DNA of 64,000 nt from Athene noctua. Its lineage: Eukaryota; Chordata; Aves; Strigiformes; Strigidae. The stretch is from NCBI RefSeq assembly GCF_965140245.1, contig NW_027437599.1, positions 248,001 to 312,000 on the forward strand, read 5' to 3'. Within the stretch, counting starts at the first letter, position 1. Each line of letters opens with the position of its first letter. The position numbers were made by a program, and so were the translations under genes. Under the pieces are notes generated by a model, which was not told where the DNA came from, ran no database searches, and saw only the letters and a list, made by a program, of their open reading frames with translations. This document shows, piece by piece, positions 34,837-45,900 of this stretch.

Positions 34837-37800
34837 TGAGATGTTCCGGTCCGCTGGCCGTGCCGCGGTGACGTGAGAGGCCAGGGTGGTGAGATGTTCC
34901 GTTCCGCTGGCCGTGCCGTGGCGACGTGCCGGCCCCGGGTGCTGAGATGTTCCGGTCCGCTGGCCGTGCCGTGGCGACGTGCCGAACCCGGGTGGTGAGA
35001 TGTTCCAGGCCGCTGGCCGTGCCGTGGCGACGTGATGGCCCAGGGGCGTGAGATGTTCCGGGCCGCTGGCCGTGCCGTGGCGACGTGCCGGCCCCCGGTG
35101 GTGAGATGTTCCGGTCCGCTGGCCGTGCCGAGGCGACGTGCCGGTACCCGGTGGTGGTGAGATATTCCAGTCCGCTGGCCGTGCCCTGGCGACGTGCCGG
35201 TCCCGGGTGGTGAGATGTTCCGGGCCGCTGGCCGTGCCGTGGCGACGTACCGGTCCCGGGTGGTGAGATGTTCCGGGCCGCTGGACGTGCCGTGGCGACG
35301 TGACGGCCCAGGGGGGTGAGATGTTCCGGGCCGCTGGCCGTGCCGTGACGACGTGCCGGCCAGGGGTGGTGAGATGTTCAGGTCTGCTGGCCTTGCCGTG
35401 GCGACGTGCCGGCCCCAGGTGGTGAGATGTTCCGGTTCGCTGGCCTTGCCGTGGCGACATGCCGGCCCCGGGTGGTGAGATGTTCCAGTTCGCCGGCCGT
35501 GCCGTGGCGACGTGCCGGCCCCGGGTGGTGAGATGTTCCGGGCCGCTGGCCGTGCCGTGGCGACGTGCCTGTCCCAGGTGGTGAGATGTTCCGGTCCGCT
35601 GGCCGTGCCGTGGCGACGTGATGGCCCTGGGGGGTGAGATGTTCCGGGCCGCTGGTCGTCCCGTGGCGACGTGCCGGTCCCGGGTGGTGAGATGTTCCGG
35701 TCCGCTGGCCGTGCCGTGGCAACATGCTGGTCCCGCGTGGTGAGATGTTCCGGGCCACTGGCTGTGCTGTGGCGACGTGGCGGCCCGGAGTGGTGGTGAG
35801 ATGTTCCGGTCCGCTGGCCGTGCCGTGGCGACGTGCCGGCCCCAGGTGGTGAGATGTTCCGGTACGCTGGCCGTGCCGTGGCGACGTGCCGGTCCCGGGT
35901 GGTGAGATGTTCCGGGCCGCTGGCCGTGCCGTGGCGACGTGCCGGTCCGGGGGGTTAGATGTTCCGGGCCGCTAGCCGTGCCGTGGCGACGTGCCGGTCC
36001 CGGGTGGTGAGATGTTCCGGGCCGCTGGCCGTTCCGAGGCAACGTGCCGGTTCCGGGTAGTGAGATGTTCCGGTCCGCTGGCCGTGCCGTGGCGATGTGC
36101 TGGTCCCGGGTGGTGAGATGTTCCGGGCCGCTGGCCGTGCCGTGGCGACGTGCCGGCCCCCGGTGGTGAGATGTTCCGGTCCGCTGGCCGTGCCGTGGCG
36201 ACGTGCCGGCCCCGGTGGTGAGATGTTCCGGTTCGCTGGCCGTGCCGTGGCGACGTTCCGGTCTCGAGTGGTGAGATGTTCCGGTCCGCTGGCCGTGCTG
36301 TGGCGACGTGCCGACCCCGGGTGCTGAGATGTTCCGGTCCGCTGGCCGTACCGTGGCGACGTGCCGGTCCCGGGTGGTGAGATGTTCCGGGCCGCTGGCG
36401 TTGCCGTGGCGACGTGCCGGCCCCGTGTGGTGAGATGTTCCGGGCCGATAGCCGTGCCGTGGCCACGTGCCGGCCCCGGGTGGTGAGATATTCCGGGCCG
36501 CTGGCCGTGCCGTGGCAACGTGTCGCCCAGGGGGCTGAGATATTTCGGGCCGCTGGCTGTGCCGTGGCGACGTGCCACACCCGGGTGGTGAGATGTTCCG
36601 GGCTGCTGGCCGTGCCGTGGCGACGTGCCGGTCCCGGGTGGTGAGATGTTCCGGGCCGCTGGCCGTGCCGTGGCGACGTGCCGGCCCAGAGTGATGAGGT
36701 GTTACAGGCCGCTGTCCGTGCCGTGGCGACGTGCCAGTCCCGGGTAGTGAGATGTTCCGGTCCGCTGGCCGTGCTGTGGCGACGTGCTAGTCCCCGGTGG
36801 TGGTGAGATATTCCAGTCCGCTGGCCGTGTCCTGGCGACGTGCCAGTCCCGGATGGTGAGATGTTCCGGGCCGCTGGCCTTGCCGTGGCGACATGCCGGC
36901 CCAGGGGGGTGAGATGTTCCGGGCCGCTGGCCGTGCCGTGACGACGTGCCGGCCCCTGGTGGTGAGATGTTCAGGTCTGCTGGCCTTGCCGTGGCGACGT
37001 GCCGGCCCCAGGTGGTGAGATGTTCCGGTTCGCTGGCCTTGCCGTGGCGACGTGCCGGCCCCAGGTGGTGAGATGTTCCGATTCGCTGGCCGTGCCGTAG
37101 CAACGTGCCGGTTCCGGGTAGTGAGATTTTCCGGTCCGCTGGCCGTGCCGTGGCGTCGTGGCGGCCCCGGGTGGTGAGATGTTCCGGGCCGCTGGCCGTG
37201 CCGTGGCGACGAGCCGGCGCAGGGAGGTGAGATGTTCCGGGCCGCTGGCCTTGCCGTGGCGACGTGCCAGCCCCGGGTGGTGAGATGTTGCGGTCCGCTG
37301 GCCGTGCCGTGGCAACGTGCCGGTCCCGGGTGGTGAGATGTTCCGGGCCACTGGCTGTGCTGTGGCGACGTGGCGGCCCGGAGTGGTGGTGAGATGTTCC
37401 GGTCCGCTGGCCGTGCCGTGGCGACGTGCCGGCCCCAGGTGGTGAGATGTTCCGGTCCGCTGGCCGTGCCGTGGCGACGTGCCGGTCCCGGGTGGTGAGA
37501 TGTTCCGGGCCGCTGGCCGTGCCGTGGCGACGTGGCGGCCCCGGGTAGTGGTGAGATGTTCCGGTACGCTGGCCGTGCCTTGGCGACGTGCCGGCCCCGG
37601 GTGGTGAGATGTTCCGGTCCGCTGGCCGTGCTGTGGCGACGTGATGGCCCAGGGGGGTGAGATGTTCCGGGCCGCTGGTCGTGCCGTGGCGACGTGCCGG
37701 TTCCGGGTGGTGAGATGTTCCGGTCCGCTGGCCGTGCCGTGGCGACGTGATGGCCCTGGGAGTTGAGATGTTCCGGGCCGCTGGTTGTCCCGTGGCGACG

Positions 37801-39200
37801 TGCCGGTCCCGGGTGTTGAGATGTTCCGGTCCGCTGGCCGTGCCATGCCAACGTGCCGGTCCCGGGTGGTGAGATGTTCCGGGCCACTGGCTGTGCTGTG
37901 GCGACGTGGCGGCCCGGAGTGGTGGTGAGATGTTCCGGTCCGCTGGCCGTGCCATGCCAACGTGCCGGTCCCGGGTGGTGAGATGTTCTGGTCCGCTGGT
38001 TGTGCCGTGGTGACGTGCCGGTCCCGGGTGGTGAGATGTTCAGGTCCGCTGGCCGTGCCGTGGGGACGTGCCGGTCCCGAATGGTGAGATGTTCCGGTCC
38101 GCTGGCCGTGCCGTGGCGACGTGCCGGCCCCGGGTCGTGAGATATTCCGGTTCGCTGGCCGTGCCGTGGCGACGTGCCGGCCCCGGGTGGTGAGATGTTC
38201 CGGGCCGCTGGCCGTGCCGTGGCGACGTGCCGGTCCTGGGTGCTGAGACGTTCCGGGCCGCTGGCCGTGCCGCGGCGACTTGACAGGCCAGGGTGCTGTG
38301 ATGTTCCGGTTCGCTGGCCGTACCGTGGCGACGTGCCGGTCCCCGGTGGTGAGATATTCCGGTCCACTGGCCGTGCCGTGGCGACGTGCCGGCCCCGGTG
38401 GTGAGATGTTCCGGTCCGCTGGCCGTGCCGTGGCAACGTGCCGGTCCCGGGTGGTGAGATGTTCCGGGCCGCTGGCGTTGCCGTGGCGACGTGCCGGCCC
38501 CGGGTGGTGAGATGTTCCGGGCCGCTGGCCGTGCCGTGGCAACGTGCCGGTCCCGGGTGGTGAGATATTCCGGGCCGCTGGCCGTGCCGTGGCAACGTGT
38601 CGCCCAGGGGTCTGAGATATTCCGGGCCGCTGGCTGTGCCGTGGCGACGTGCCGGCCCAGGGTGGTGAGATGCTCCGGTCCGCTGGCCGTGCCATGGTGA
38701 CCTGCCGGCCCCAGGTGCTGAGATGTTCCGGTCCGCTGGCCGTGCCGTGGCGACGCGCCGGTCCCGGGTGCTGGTGAGATATTCCGGTCCGCTGGCCGTG
38801 CCTTGGCGACGTGCCGGTCCCGGGTGGTGAGATGTTCAGGGCCGCTGGCCTTGCCGCGGCGACGTGCCGGCCCCGGGTGGTGAGATGTTCCGGTTCGCCG
38901 GCCGTGTCTTGGCGACGTGCCGGCCCAGGGTGGTGAGATGTTACGGTCCACTGGCCGTGCCGTGGCGACGTGCCGGTCCCGGGTGGTGAGATGTTCCGCG
39001 CCGCTGGCCGTGCCGTGGCGACGTGCCGGTCCCGGGTGGTGAGATGTTCCGGTCCGCTGGCCGTGCCGTGGCGACGTGCCGGTCCCGGGTGGTGAGATGT
39101 TCCGGGCCGCTGGCTGTGCCGTGGCGACGTGGTGGCCCCGGGTGGTGGTGAGATGTTCCGGGCCGCTAGCCGTGCCGTGGCGAGGGGCCGGTCCCGGGTG

Positions 39201-39518
39201 GTGAGATGTTCAGGGCCGCTGGCCTTGCCATGGCGACGTGCCGGTCCCGGGTTGTGAGATGTTCCGGTTCGCCGGCCGTGCCGTGGCGACGTGCCGGTCC
39301 CGGGTGGTGAGATGTTCAGGGCCGCTGGCCTTGCCATGGCGACGTGCCGGTCCCGGGTTGTGAGATGTTCCGGTTCGCCGGCCGTGCCGTGGCGACGTGC
39401 CGGTCCCGGGTGGTGAGATGTTCAGGGCCGCTGGCCTTGCCATGGCGACGTGCCTGTCCCGGGTTGTGAGATGTTCCGGTTCGCCGGCCGTGCCGTGGCG
39501 ACGTGCCGGTCCCGGGTG
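39201..39518 (+). repeat. 106-bp dimer in three tandem copies
   Basis: A two-monomer unit starting GTGAGATGTTCAGGGCCGCT and containing CTTGCCATGGCGACG and GTTCGCCGGCCGTG is repeated at 39,201, 39,307 and 39,413. The copies are the same except for GTGCCTGTCCC in the third. This is the youngest-looking local amplification in the middle of the window. Confidence 0.9.
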
Positions 39519-42030
39519 GTGAGATGTTCCGGGCCGCTAGCCGTGCCGTCGCGACGGGCCGGTCCCAGGTGGTGAGATATTCCGGGCTGCTGTCCGTGCC
39601 GTGGCGACGTGTCGCCCCAGGGGGCTGAGATATTCCGGACCGCTGGCCGTGCCGTGGCGACGTGCCGGCCCCGGGTGCTGAGATGTTCCGGTCCGCTGGC
39701 CGTGCCGTGGCAACGTGCCGGTCCCGGGTGGTGAGATGTTCCGGGCCGCTGGCGTTGCTGTGGCGACGTGCCAACCCCGGGTGGTGAGATGTTTCGGTTC
39801 GCTGGCCGTGCCGTGCCGACGGGCCGGTCCCGGGTGGTGAGATATTCCGGGCCGCTGGCCGTGCCGTGGCAACGTGTCGCCCAGGGGGCTGAGATATTCC
39901 GGGCCGCTGACTGTGCCGTGGCGACGTGCCGGCCCAGGGTGGTGAGATGCTCCGGTCCGCTGGCCGTGCCGTGGCGACCTGCCGGCCCCAGGTGCTGAGA
40001 TGTTCCGGTCCGCTGGCCGTGCCGTGGCGACGTGCCGGTCCCGGGTGGTGGTGGGATATTCCGGTCCACTTGCCGTGCCGTGGCGACGTGCCGGTCCCGG
40101 GTGGTGAGATGTTCAGGGCCGCTGGCCTTGCCGCGGCGATGTGCCGGCCCCGGGTGGTGAGATGTTCCGGTTCACCGGCCGTGTCTTGGCGACGTGCCGG
40201 CCCAGGGTGGTGAGATGTTACGGTCCACTGGCCGTGCCGTGGCGACGTGCCGGTTCCGGGTGGTGAGATGTTCCGGGCCGCTGGCCGTGCCGTGGCGACG
40301 TGCCGGTCCCGGGTGGTGGTGAGATGTTCCGGTCCGCTGGCCGTGCCGTGGCGACGTGCCGGTCCCGGGTGGTGAGATGTTCCGGTCCGCTGGCCGTGCT
40401 GTGGCGACGTGGCGGCCCCGGGTGGTGGTGAGACGTTCCGGTCCGCTGGCCGTGCCGTGGCGACGTGCCGGTCCCGGGTGGTGAGATGTTCCGGGCCGCT
40501 GGCTGTGCCGTGGCGACGTGGTGGCCCCAGGTGGTGGTGAGATGTTCCGGTCCGCTAGCCGTGCCGTGGCGACATGCCGGCCCCGGGTGGTGAGATGTTC
40601 CGGTCCGCTGGCCGTGCCGTGGCGACGTGGCGGCCCCGGGTGGTGGTGAGATGTTCCGGTCCGCTGGTCGTGCCGTGGCGACGTGCCGGCCCCGGGTGCT
40701 GAGATGTTCCGGTCCGCTGGCCGTGCCGTGGCGACGTGCCGGTTCCGGGTGGTGAGATGTTCCGGGCCGCTGGCCGTGCCGTGGCGACGTGCCGGTCCCG
40801 GGTGGTGAGATGTTCCGCGCCGCTGGCCGTGCCGTGGCGACGTGCCGGTCCCGGGTGGTGAGATGTTCCAGGCCGCTGGCCGTGCCGTGGCGACGTGATG
40901 GCCCAGGGGGGTGAGATGTTCCGGGCCGCTGGCCGTGCCGTGGCAACGTGCCGGTCCCGGGTGGTGAGATATTCCGGGCCGCTGGCCGTGCCGTGGCAAC
41001 GTGTCGCCCAGGGGGCTGAGATATTCCGGGCCGCTGGCTGTGCCGTGGCTACGTGCCGGCCCAGGGTGGTGAGATGCTCCGGTCCGCTGGCCGTGCCGTG
41101 GCGACCTGCCGGCCCCAGGTGCTGAGATGTTCCGGTCCGCTGGCCGTGCCGTGGCGACGTGCCGGTCCCGGGTGGTGGTGAGATATTCCGGTCCGCTGGC
41201 CGTGCCGTGGCGACGTGCCGGTCCCGGGTGGTGAGATGTTCAGGGCCGCTGGCCTTGCCGCGGCGACGTGCCGGCCCCGGGTGGTGAGATGTTCCGGTTC
41301 GCCGGCCGTGTCTTGTCGACGTGCCGGCCCAGGGTGCTGAGATGTTACGGTCCACTGGCCGTGCCGTGGCGAAGTGCCGGTTCCGGGTGGTGAGATGTTC
41401 CGGGCCGCTGGCCGTGCCGTGGCGACGTGCCGGTCCCGGGTGGTGAGATGTTCCGTGCCGCTGGCCGTGCCGTGGCGACGTGCCGGTCCCGGGTGGTGAG
41501 ATGTTCCGGTCCGCTGGCCGTGCCGTGGCGACGTGCCGGTCCCGGGTGGTGAGATGTTCCGGGCCGCTGGCTGTGCCGTGGCGACGTGGCGGCCCCGGGT
41601 GGTGGTGAGATGTTCCGGTCCGCTGGCCGTGCTGTGGCGACGTGCCGGCCCCGGGTGGTGAGATGTTCCGGTCCGCTGGCCGTGCCGTGGCGACGTGATG
41701 TCCCAGGGGAGTGAGATGTTCCGGGCCGCTGGTCGTGCCGTGGCGACGTGCCGGTCCCGGGTGGTGAGATGTTCCGGGCCGCTGGCCGTGCCGTGGCGAC
41801 GTGATGGCCCAGGGGGGTGAGATGTTCCGTGCCGCTGGTCGTCCCGTGGCGACGTGCCGGTCCCGGGTGGTGAGATGTTCCGGGCCGCTGGCCGTGCCGT
41901 GGCGACGTGCCGGTCCCGGGTGGTGAGATGTTCCGGGCCGCTGGCCGTGCCGTGGCAACGTGCCGGTCCCGGGTGTTGAGATGTTCCGGGCCGCTAGCCG
42001 TGCCGTGGCGACGTGCCGGTCCCGGGTGGT

Positions 42031-42228
42031 GAGATATTCTGGGCCGCTGGCCGTGCCGTGGCGACGTTTCGCCCCAGGGGGCTGAGATATTCCGGACCGC
42101 TGGCCGTGCCGTGGCGACGTGCCGGCCCCGGGTGGTGAGATATTCTGGGCCGCTGGCCGTGCCGTGGCGACGTTTCGCCCCAGGGGGCTGAGATATTCCG
42201 GACCGCTGGCCGTGCCGTGGCGACGTGC
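42031..42228 (+). repeat. 106-bp dimer duplicated
   Basis: A dimer with GAGATATTCTGGGCCGCTGG and GACGTTTCGCCCCAGGGGG begins at 42,031 and again at 42,137. The second copy continues into a different monomer with GTGCCCGTCCCGG at about 42,226. The variant GTTTCGCCCC was seen only here. Confidence 0.85.
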
Positions 42229-45200
42229 CCGTCCCGGGTGGTGAGATGTTCCGGGCCGCTGGCGTTGCCGTGGCGACGAGCCTGTCCCGGGTGGTGAGAT
42301 ATTCCGGGCCGCTAGCCGTGCCTTGGCAACGTGTCTCCCAGGGGGCTGAGATATTCCAGGCCGCTGGCTGTGCCGTGGCGACATGCAGACCCAGGGTGGT
42401 GAGATGCTCCGGTCCGCTGGCCGTGCCGTGGCGACCTGCCAGCCCCAGGTGCTGAGATATTCCGGTCCGCTGGCCGTGCCGTGTCAACGTGCCCGTCCCG
42501 GGTGGTGAGATGTTCAGGGCCGCTGGCGTTGCCGCGGCGACGTGCCGGCCCCAGGTGGTGAGATGTTCCGGTTCGCCGGCCGTGCCATGGCGAAGTGCCG
42601 GTTCCGGGTGGTGAGATGTTCCGGGCCGCTGGCCGGGCCGTGGCGACGTGCCGGTCCCGGGTGGTAGTGAGATGTTCCGGTCCGCTGGCCGTGCCGTGGC
42701 GACGTGCCGGTCCCGGGTGGTGAGATGTTCTGGTCCGCTGGCCGTGCCGTGGCGACGTGCCGGTCCCGGGTGGTGAGATGTTCCGGGCCGCTGGCCTTGC
42801 CGTGGCGACGTGCCGGCCCAGGGTGGTGAGAATCTCCGGTCCGCTGGCCGTGCCGTGGCGACCTGCCGGCCCCAGGTGCTGAGATGTTCCGGTCCGCTGG
42901 CCGTGCCGTGGCGACGTGCCGGTCCCGGGTGGTGAGATGTTCTGGGCCACTGGCCGTGCCGTGGTGATGTGCTGGTCCCGGGTGGAGAGATGTTCTGGGC
43001 CCCTGGCCATGTCGTGGCGACGTGCTGGCCTCGGGTGGCGAGATGTTCCGGTCCGCTGGCCGTGCTGTGGCGACGTGCCGGCCCCGGGTGGTGGATGTTC
43101 CGGTCCGCTGGCCGTGCCGTGGCGACGTGCCGGCCCCGGGTGGTGAGATGTTCCGGTCCGCTGGCCGTGCCGAAGCGACGTGCCGGTTCTGGGTATTGAG
43201 ATGTTCCGGTCCGCTGGCCGTGCCGTGGCGACTTGCCGGTCCCGGATAGTGAGATGTTCCGGGCCGTTGGTGTTGCCGTGGCGACGTGCCGGCCCCGGGT
43301 GGTGAGATGTTCCGGTCCGCTGGCCGTGCCGAGGCGACGTTCCGGTTCCGGGTAGTGAGATGTTACGGTCCGCTGGCCGTGCCGTGGCGACGTGCCGGCC
43401 CCGGGTGGTGACATGTTCCGGTCCGCTGGCCGTGCCGTGGCGACGTTCCAGCCCCGGCTGGTGAGATGGTCCGGTCCGCTGGCCGTGCCGTGGCGACGTG
43501 CCGGCCCTGGGTGGTGACATGTTCCGGGCCGCTGGCCGTGCCATTGCGACGTGCTGGCCCCGGGATGTGGGATGTTCCGGTCCGCTGGCCGTGCCGTGGC
43601 GACGTGCTTGCCCAGGGTGTTGAGATGTTCCGGGCCGCTGGCCGTGCCGTGGCGACGTGCCGGCCCCGGCTGCTGAGATGTTCCGGTCCGGTGGCCATGC
43701 CGTGGCGACGTGACGGTCCCGGGTGGTGAGATGTTCCGGGCCGCTGGAGTTGCCGTGGCGTCGTGCCGGTCCCGGGTAGTGAGATGTTCCGGTCCGCTGG
43801 CCGTGCCGTGGCAACGTGCCAGTCCCGGGTGGTGGTGAGATATCCCGGTCCGCTGGCCGTGCCGTGGCGACGTGCCGGTCCCGGATAGTGAGATGATCCG
43901 GGCCGCTGGCCGTGCCGTGGCGACGTGCCGGTCCCGGGCGGTGAGATGTTCCGGGCCGCTGGCCGTGCCGTGGCGATGTGCCGGTCCCGGGTGGTGAGAT
44001 GTTCTGGGCCGCTGGCCGTGCCGTGGCGACGTGATGGCCCAGGGTATGAGATGTTCCGGGCCGCTGGCCGTGCCGTGGCGACGTGCCGGTCCCTGGTGGT
44101 GAGATGTTCCGGGCCGCTGGCGTTGCCGTGGCTACGTGCCGGTCCCGGGAGGTGAGATGTTCCGGGCCGCTGGCCGTGCCGTGGCGACGTGCCGGTCCCG
44201 GGTGGTGAGATGTTCCGGGCCGCTGCCCGTGCTGTGGCGACGTGACGGGCCAGGGGGGTGAGATGTTCCGGGCCGCTGGCCGTGCCGTTGCGACGTGCCG
44301 GTCCCGGATAGTGAGATGTTCCGGGCCGCTGGCCGTGCCGTGGCAACGTGCCGGTCCCGGGCGGTGAGATGATCCGGGCCGCTGGCCGTGCCGTGGCGAC
44401 GTGCCGGTCCCGGGTGGTGAGATGTTCCGGTCCGGTGGCCATGCCGTGCTGACGTGGTGGCCCTGGGAGGTGGGATGTTCCGGTCCGCTGGCCGTGCCGT
44501 AGCGACGTGCTGGCCCAGGGTGTTGAGATATTCCGGGCCGCTGGCCGTGCCGTGGAGACGTGTCGCCCCAGGGGGCTGAGATATTCCGGTCCGCTGACCG
44601 TGCCGTGGTGACGTGCCGGTCCTGGGTGGTGAGATGTTCCGGGCCGCTGGCGTTGCCGTGGCGACGTGCCGGCTCCGGGTGGTGAGATGTTCCGGTTCGC
44701 TTGCCGTGCCTAGGCGACGTGCCGGCCCCGGGTGGTGAGATGTTCCGGTCCGCTGGCCGTGCCGTGGCGACGTGCCTGTCCCGGGTGCTGAGATGTTCCG
44801 GGCCGCTGGCCGTGCCGTGGCGACGTGCCGGCCCAGGGTGGTGAGATGTTACTCTCCACTGGCCGTGCCGTGGCGACGTGCCGGCTCCGGGTGGTGACAT
44901 GTTCCGGTCCGCTGGCCCTGCCTTGGCGACGTGCCGGCCCCGGGTGGTGACATGGTCCGGGCCGCTGGCCGTGCCGTGGCGACGTGCTGGCCCCGTTATG
45001 TGGGATGTTCCGGTCCGCGTGCCGTGCCGTGGCGACGTGCTGGCCCAGGGTTTTGAGATGTTCCGGTCCGCTGGCCGTGCTGTGGCGACGTGACGGGCCA
45101 GGGGGGTGAGATGTTCCGGTTCGCTGGCCGTGCCGTGGCGACGTGCCGGCCCCGGGTGGTGAGATGTTCCGGTCCGCTGACCGTGCCGTGGCGACGTGCC

Positions 45201-45584
45201 GGCCCCGGTGGTGAGATGTTCCGGGCCACTGGCCGTGCCGTGGCGACGTGCCGGTCCCGGGTAGTGAGATGTTGCGGTCCGCTGGCCGTGCCGTGGCGAC
45301 ATGGTGGCCCCGGGTGGTGAGATGTTCCGGGCCGCTGGCGTTGCCGTGGCGACTTGCCGGCCCCGGCGGTGAGATGTTGCGGTCCACTGGCCGTGCCGTG
45401 GCGACGTGCTGGCCCCGGGTGGTGAGATGTTCCGGGCCGCTGGCGTTGCCGTGGCGACGTGTCGGCCCTGGGTACTGAGATGTTCCGGTCCGCTGGCCGT
45501 GCCGTGGCGACGTGCCGGCCCAGGGGGGTCAGATGTTCTTGTCCGCTGGCCGTGCCGTGGCGACGTGCCGGCCCAGGGTGGTGA

Positions 45585-45900
45585 GATGTTCCCGGCCGCT
45601 GGCTGTGCCGTGGCGACGTGCCGGCCCCGGGTGGTGAGATGTTCCGCTCCGCTTGCCGTGCCATGGCGACGTGCCGGCCCCAGGTGGTGTGATGTTCTGG
45701 GCCGCTGGCCGTGCCGTGGCGACGTGCTGGTCCCGGGTGGTGAGATATTCCGGGCCGCTGGCCGTTCCGTGGCGACGCTCCAGCCCGGGATGGTGAGATG
45801 TTCCGGGCCTCTGGCCGTGCCGTGGCGACGTGCCGGCCCCGGGTGGCGTGATATTCCGATCCGCTGGCCGTGCCGTGGCGACGTGCTGGCCCAGGGTGTT
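45585..45900 (+). repeat. Duplicated segment with rare variants (partner 48,821-49,136)
   Basis: Six monomers with rare changes (TTCCGCTCCGCTTGCC, CAGGTGGTGTGATGTTCTGG, ACGCTCCAGCCCGGGATGG, TTCCGGGCCTCTGG) are found again at 48,821-49,136, offset 3,236 bp. A partial third copy with TTCCGCTCCGCTTGCC lies near 48,190-48,310. The offset agrees with the roughly 3-kb spacing of the 231-bp module. Confidence 0.82.

Larger units (their letters stand above)
3368..37883 (+). repeat. Recurrent marker monomer, about one per kb, left domain only
   Basis: A diverged monomer containing GCCACTGGCTGTGCTGTGG, usually followed by GTGGCGGCCCGGAGTGGTGG, starts at 3,368, 4,492, 5,560, 6,416, 7,540, 8,608, 9,569, 10,429, 11,978, 13,046, 14,007, 14,867, 16,677, 17,537, 18,548, 19,455 and 20,846. 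It then becomes sparser: 24,468, 27,343, 29,581, 32,239, 34,209, 35,754, 37,347 and 37,883. Earlier copies lie at about 536 and 1,975. Spacings are mostly 0.85-1.1 kb, or 16-21 monomers. I found none after 37,883. The monomer marks an underlying higher-order unit of about 1 kb from which the larger duplications are built. Confidence 0.8.
19077..42900 (+). repeat. Less ordered part of the left-type array
   Basis: About 445 monomers of the same families as the homogenised block, without long near-identical tandem copies. Small events are visible: a 53-bp duplication near 23,950-24,060 (CCGACCCCGGGTGCTGAG repeated), one at 31,601-31,706, and the dimers and dispersed duplications listed below. 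Monomers with CCCAGGGGGCTGAGATATT and with GATGGCCCAGGGGGGTGAG recur throughout. No gene or non-satellite sequence is present. Confidence 0.88.
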
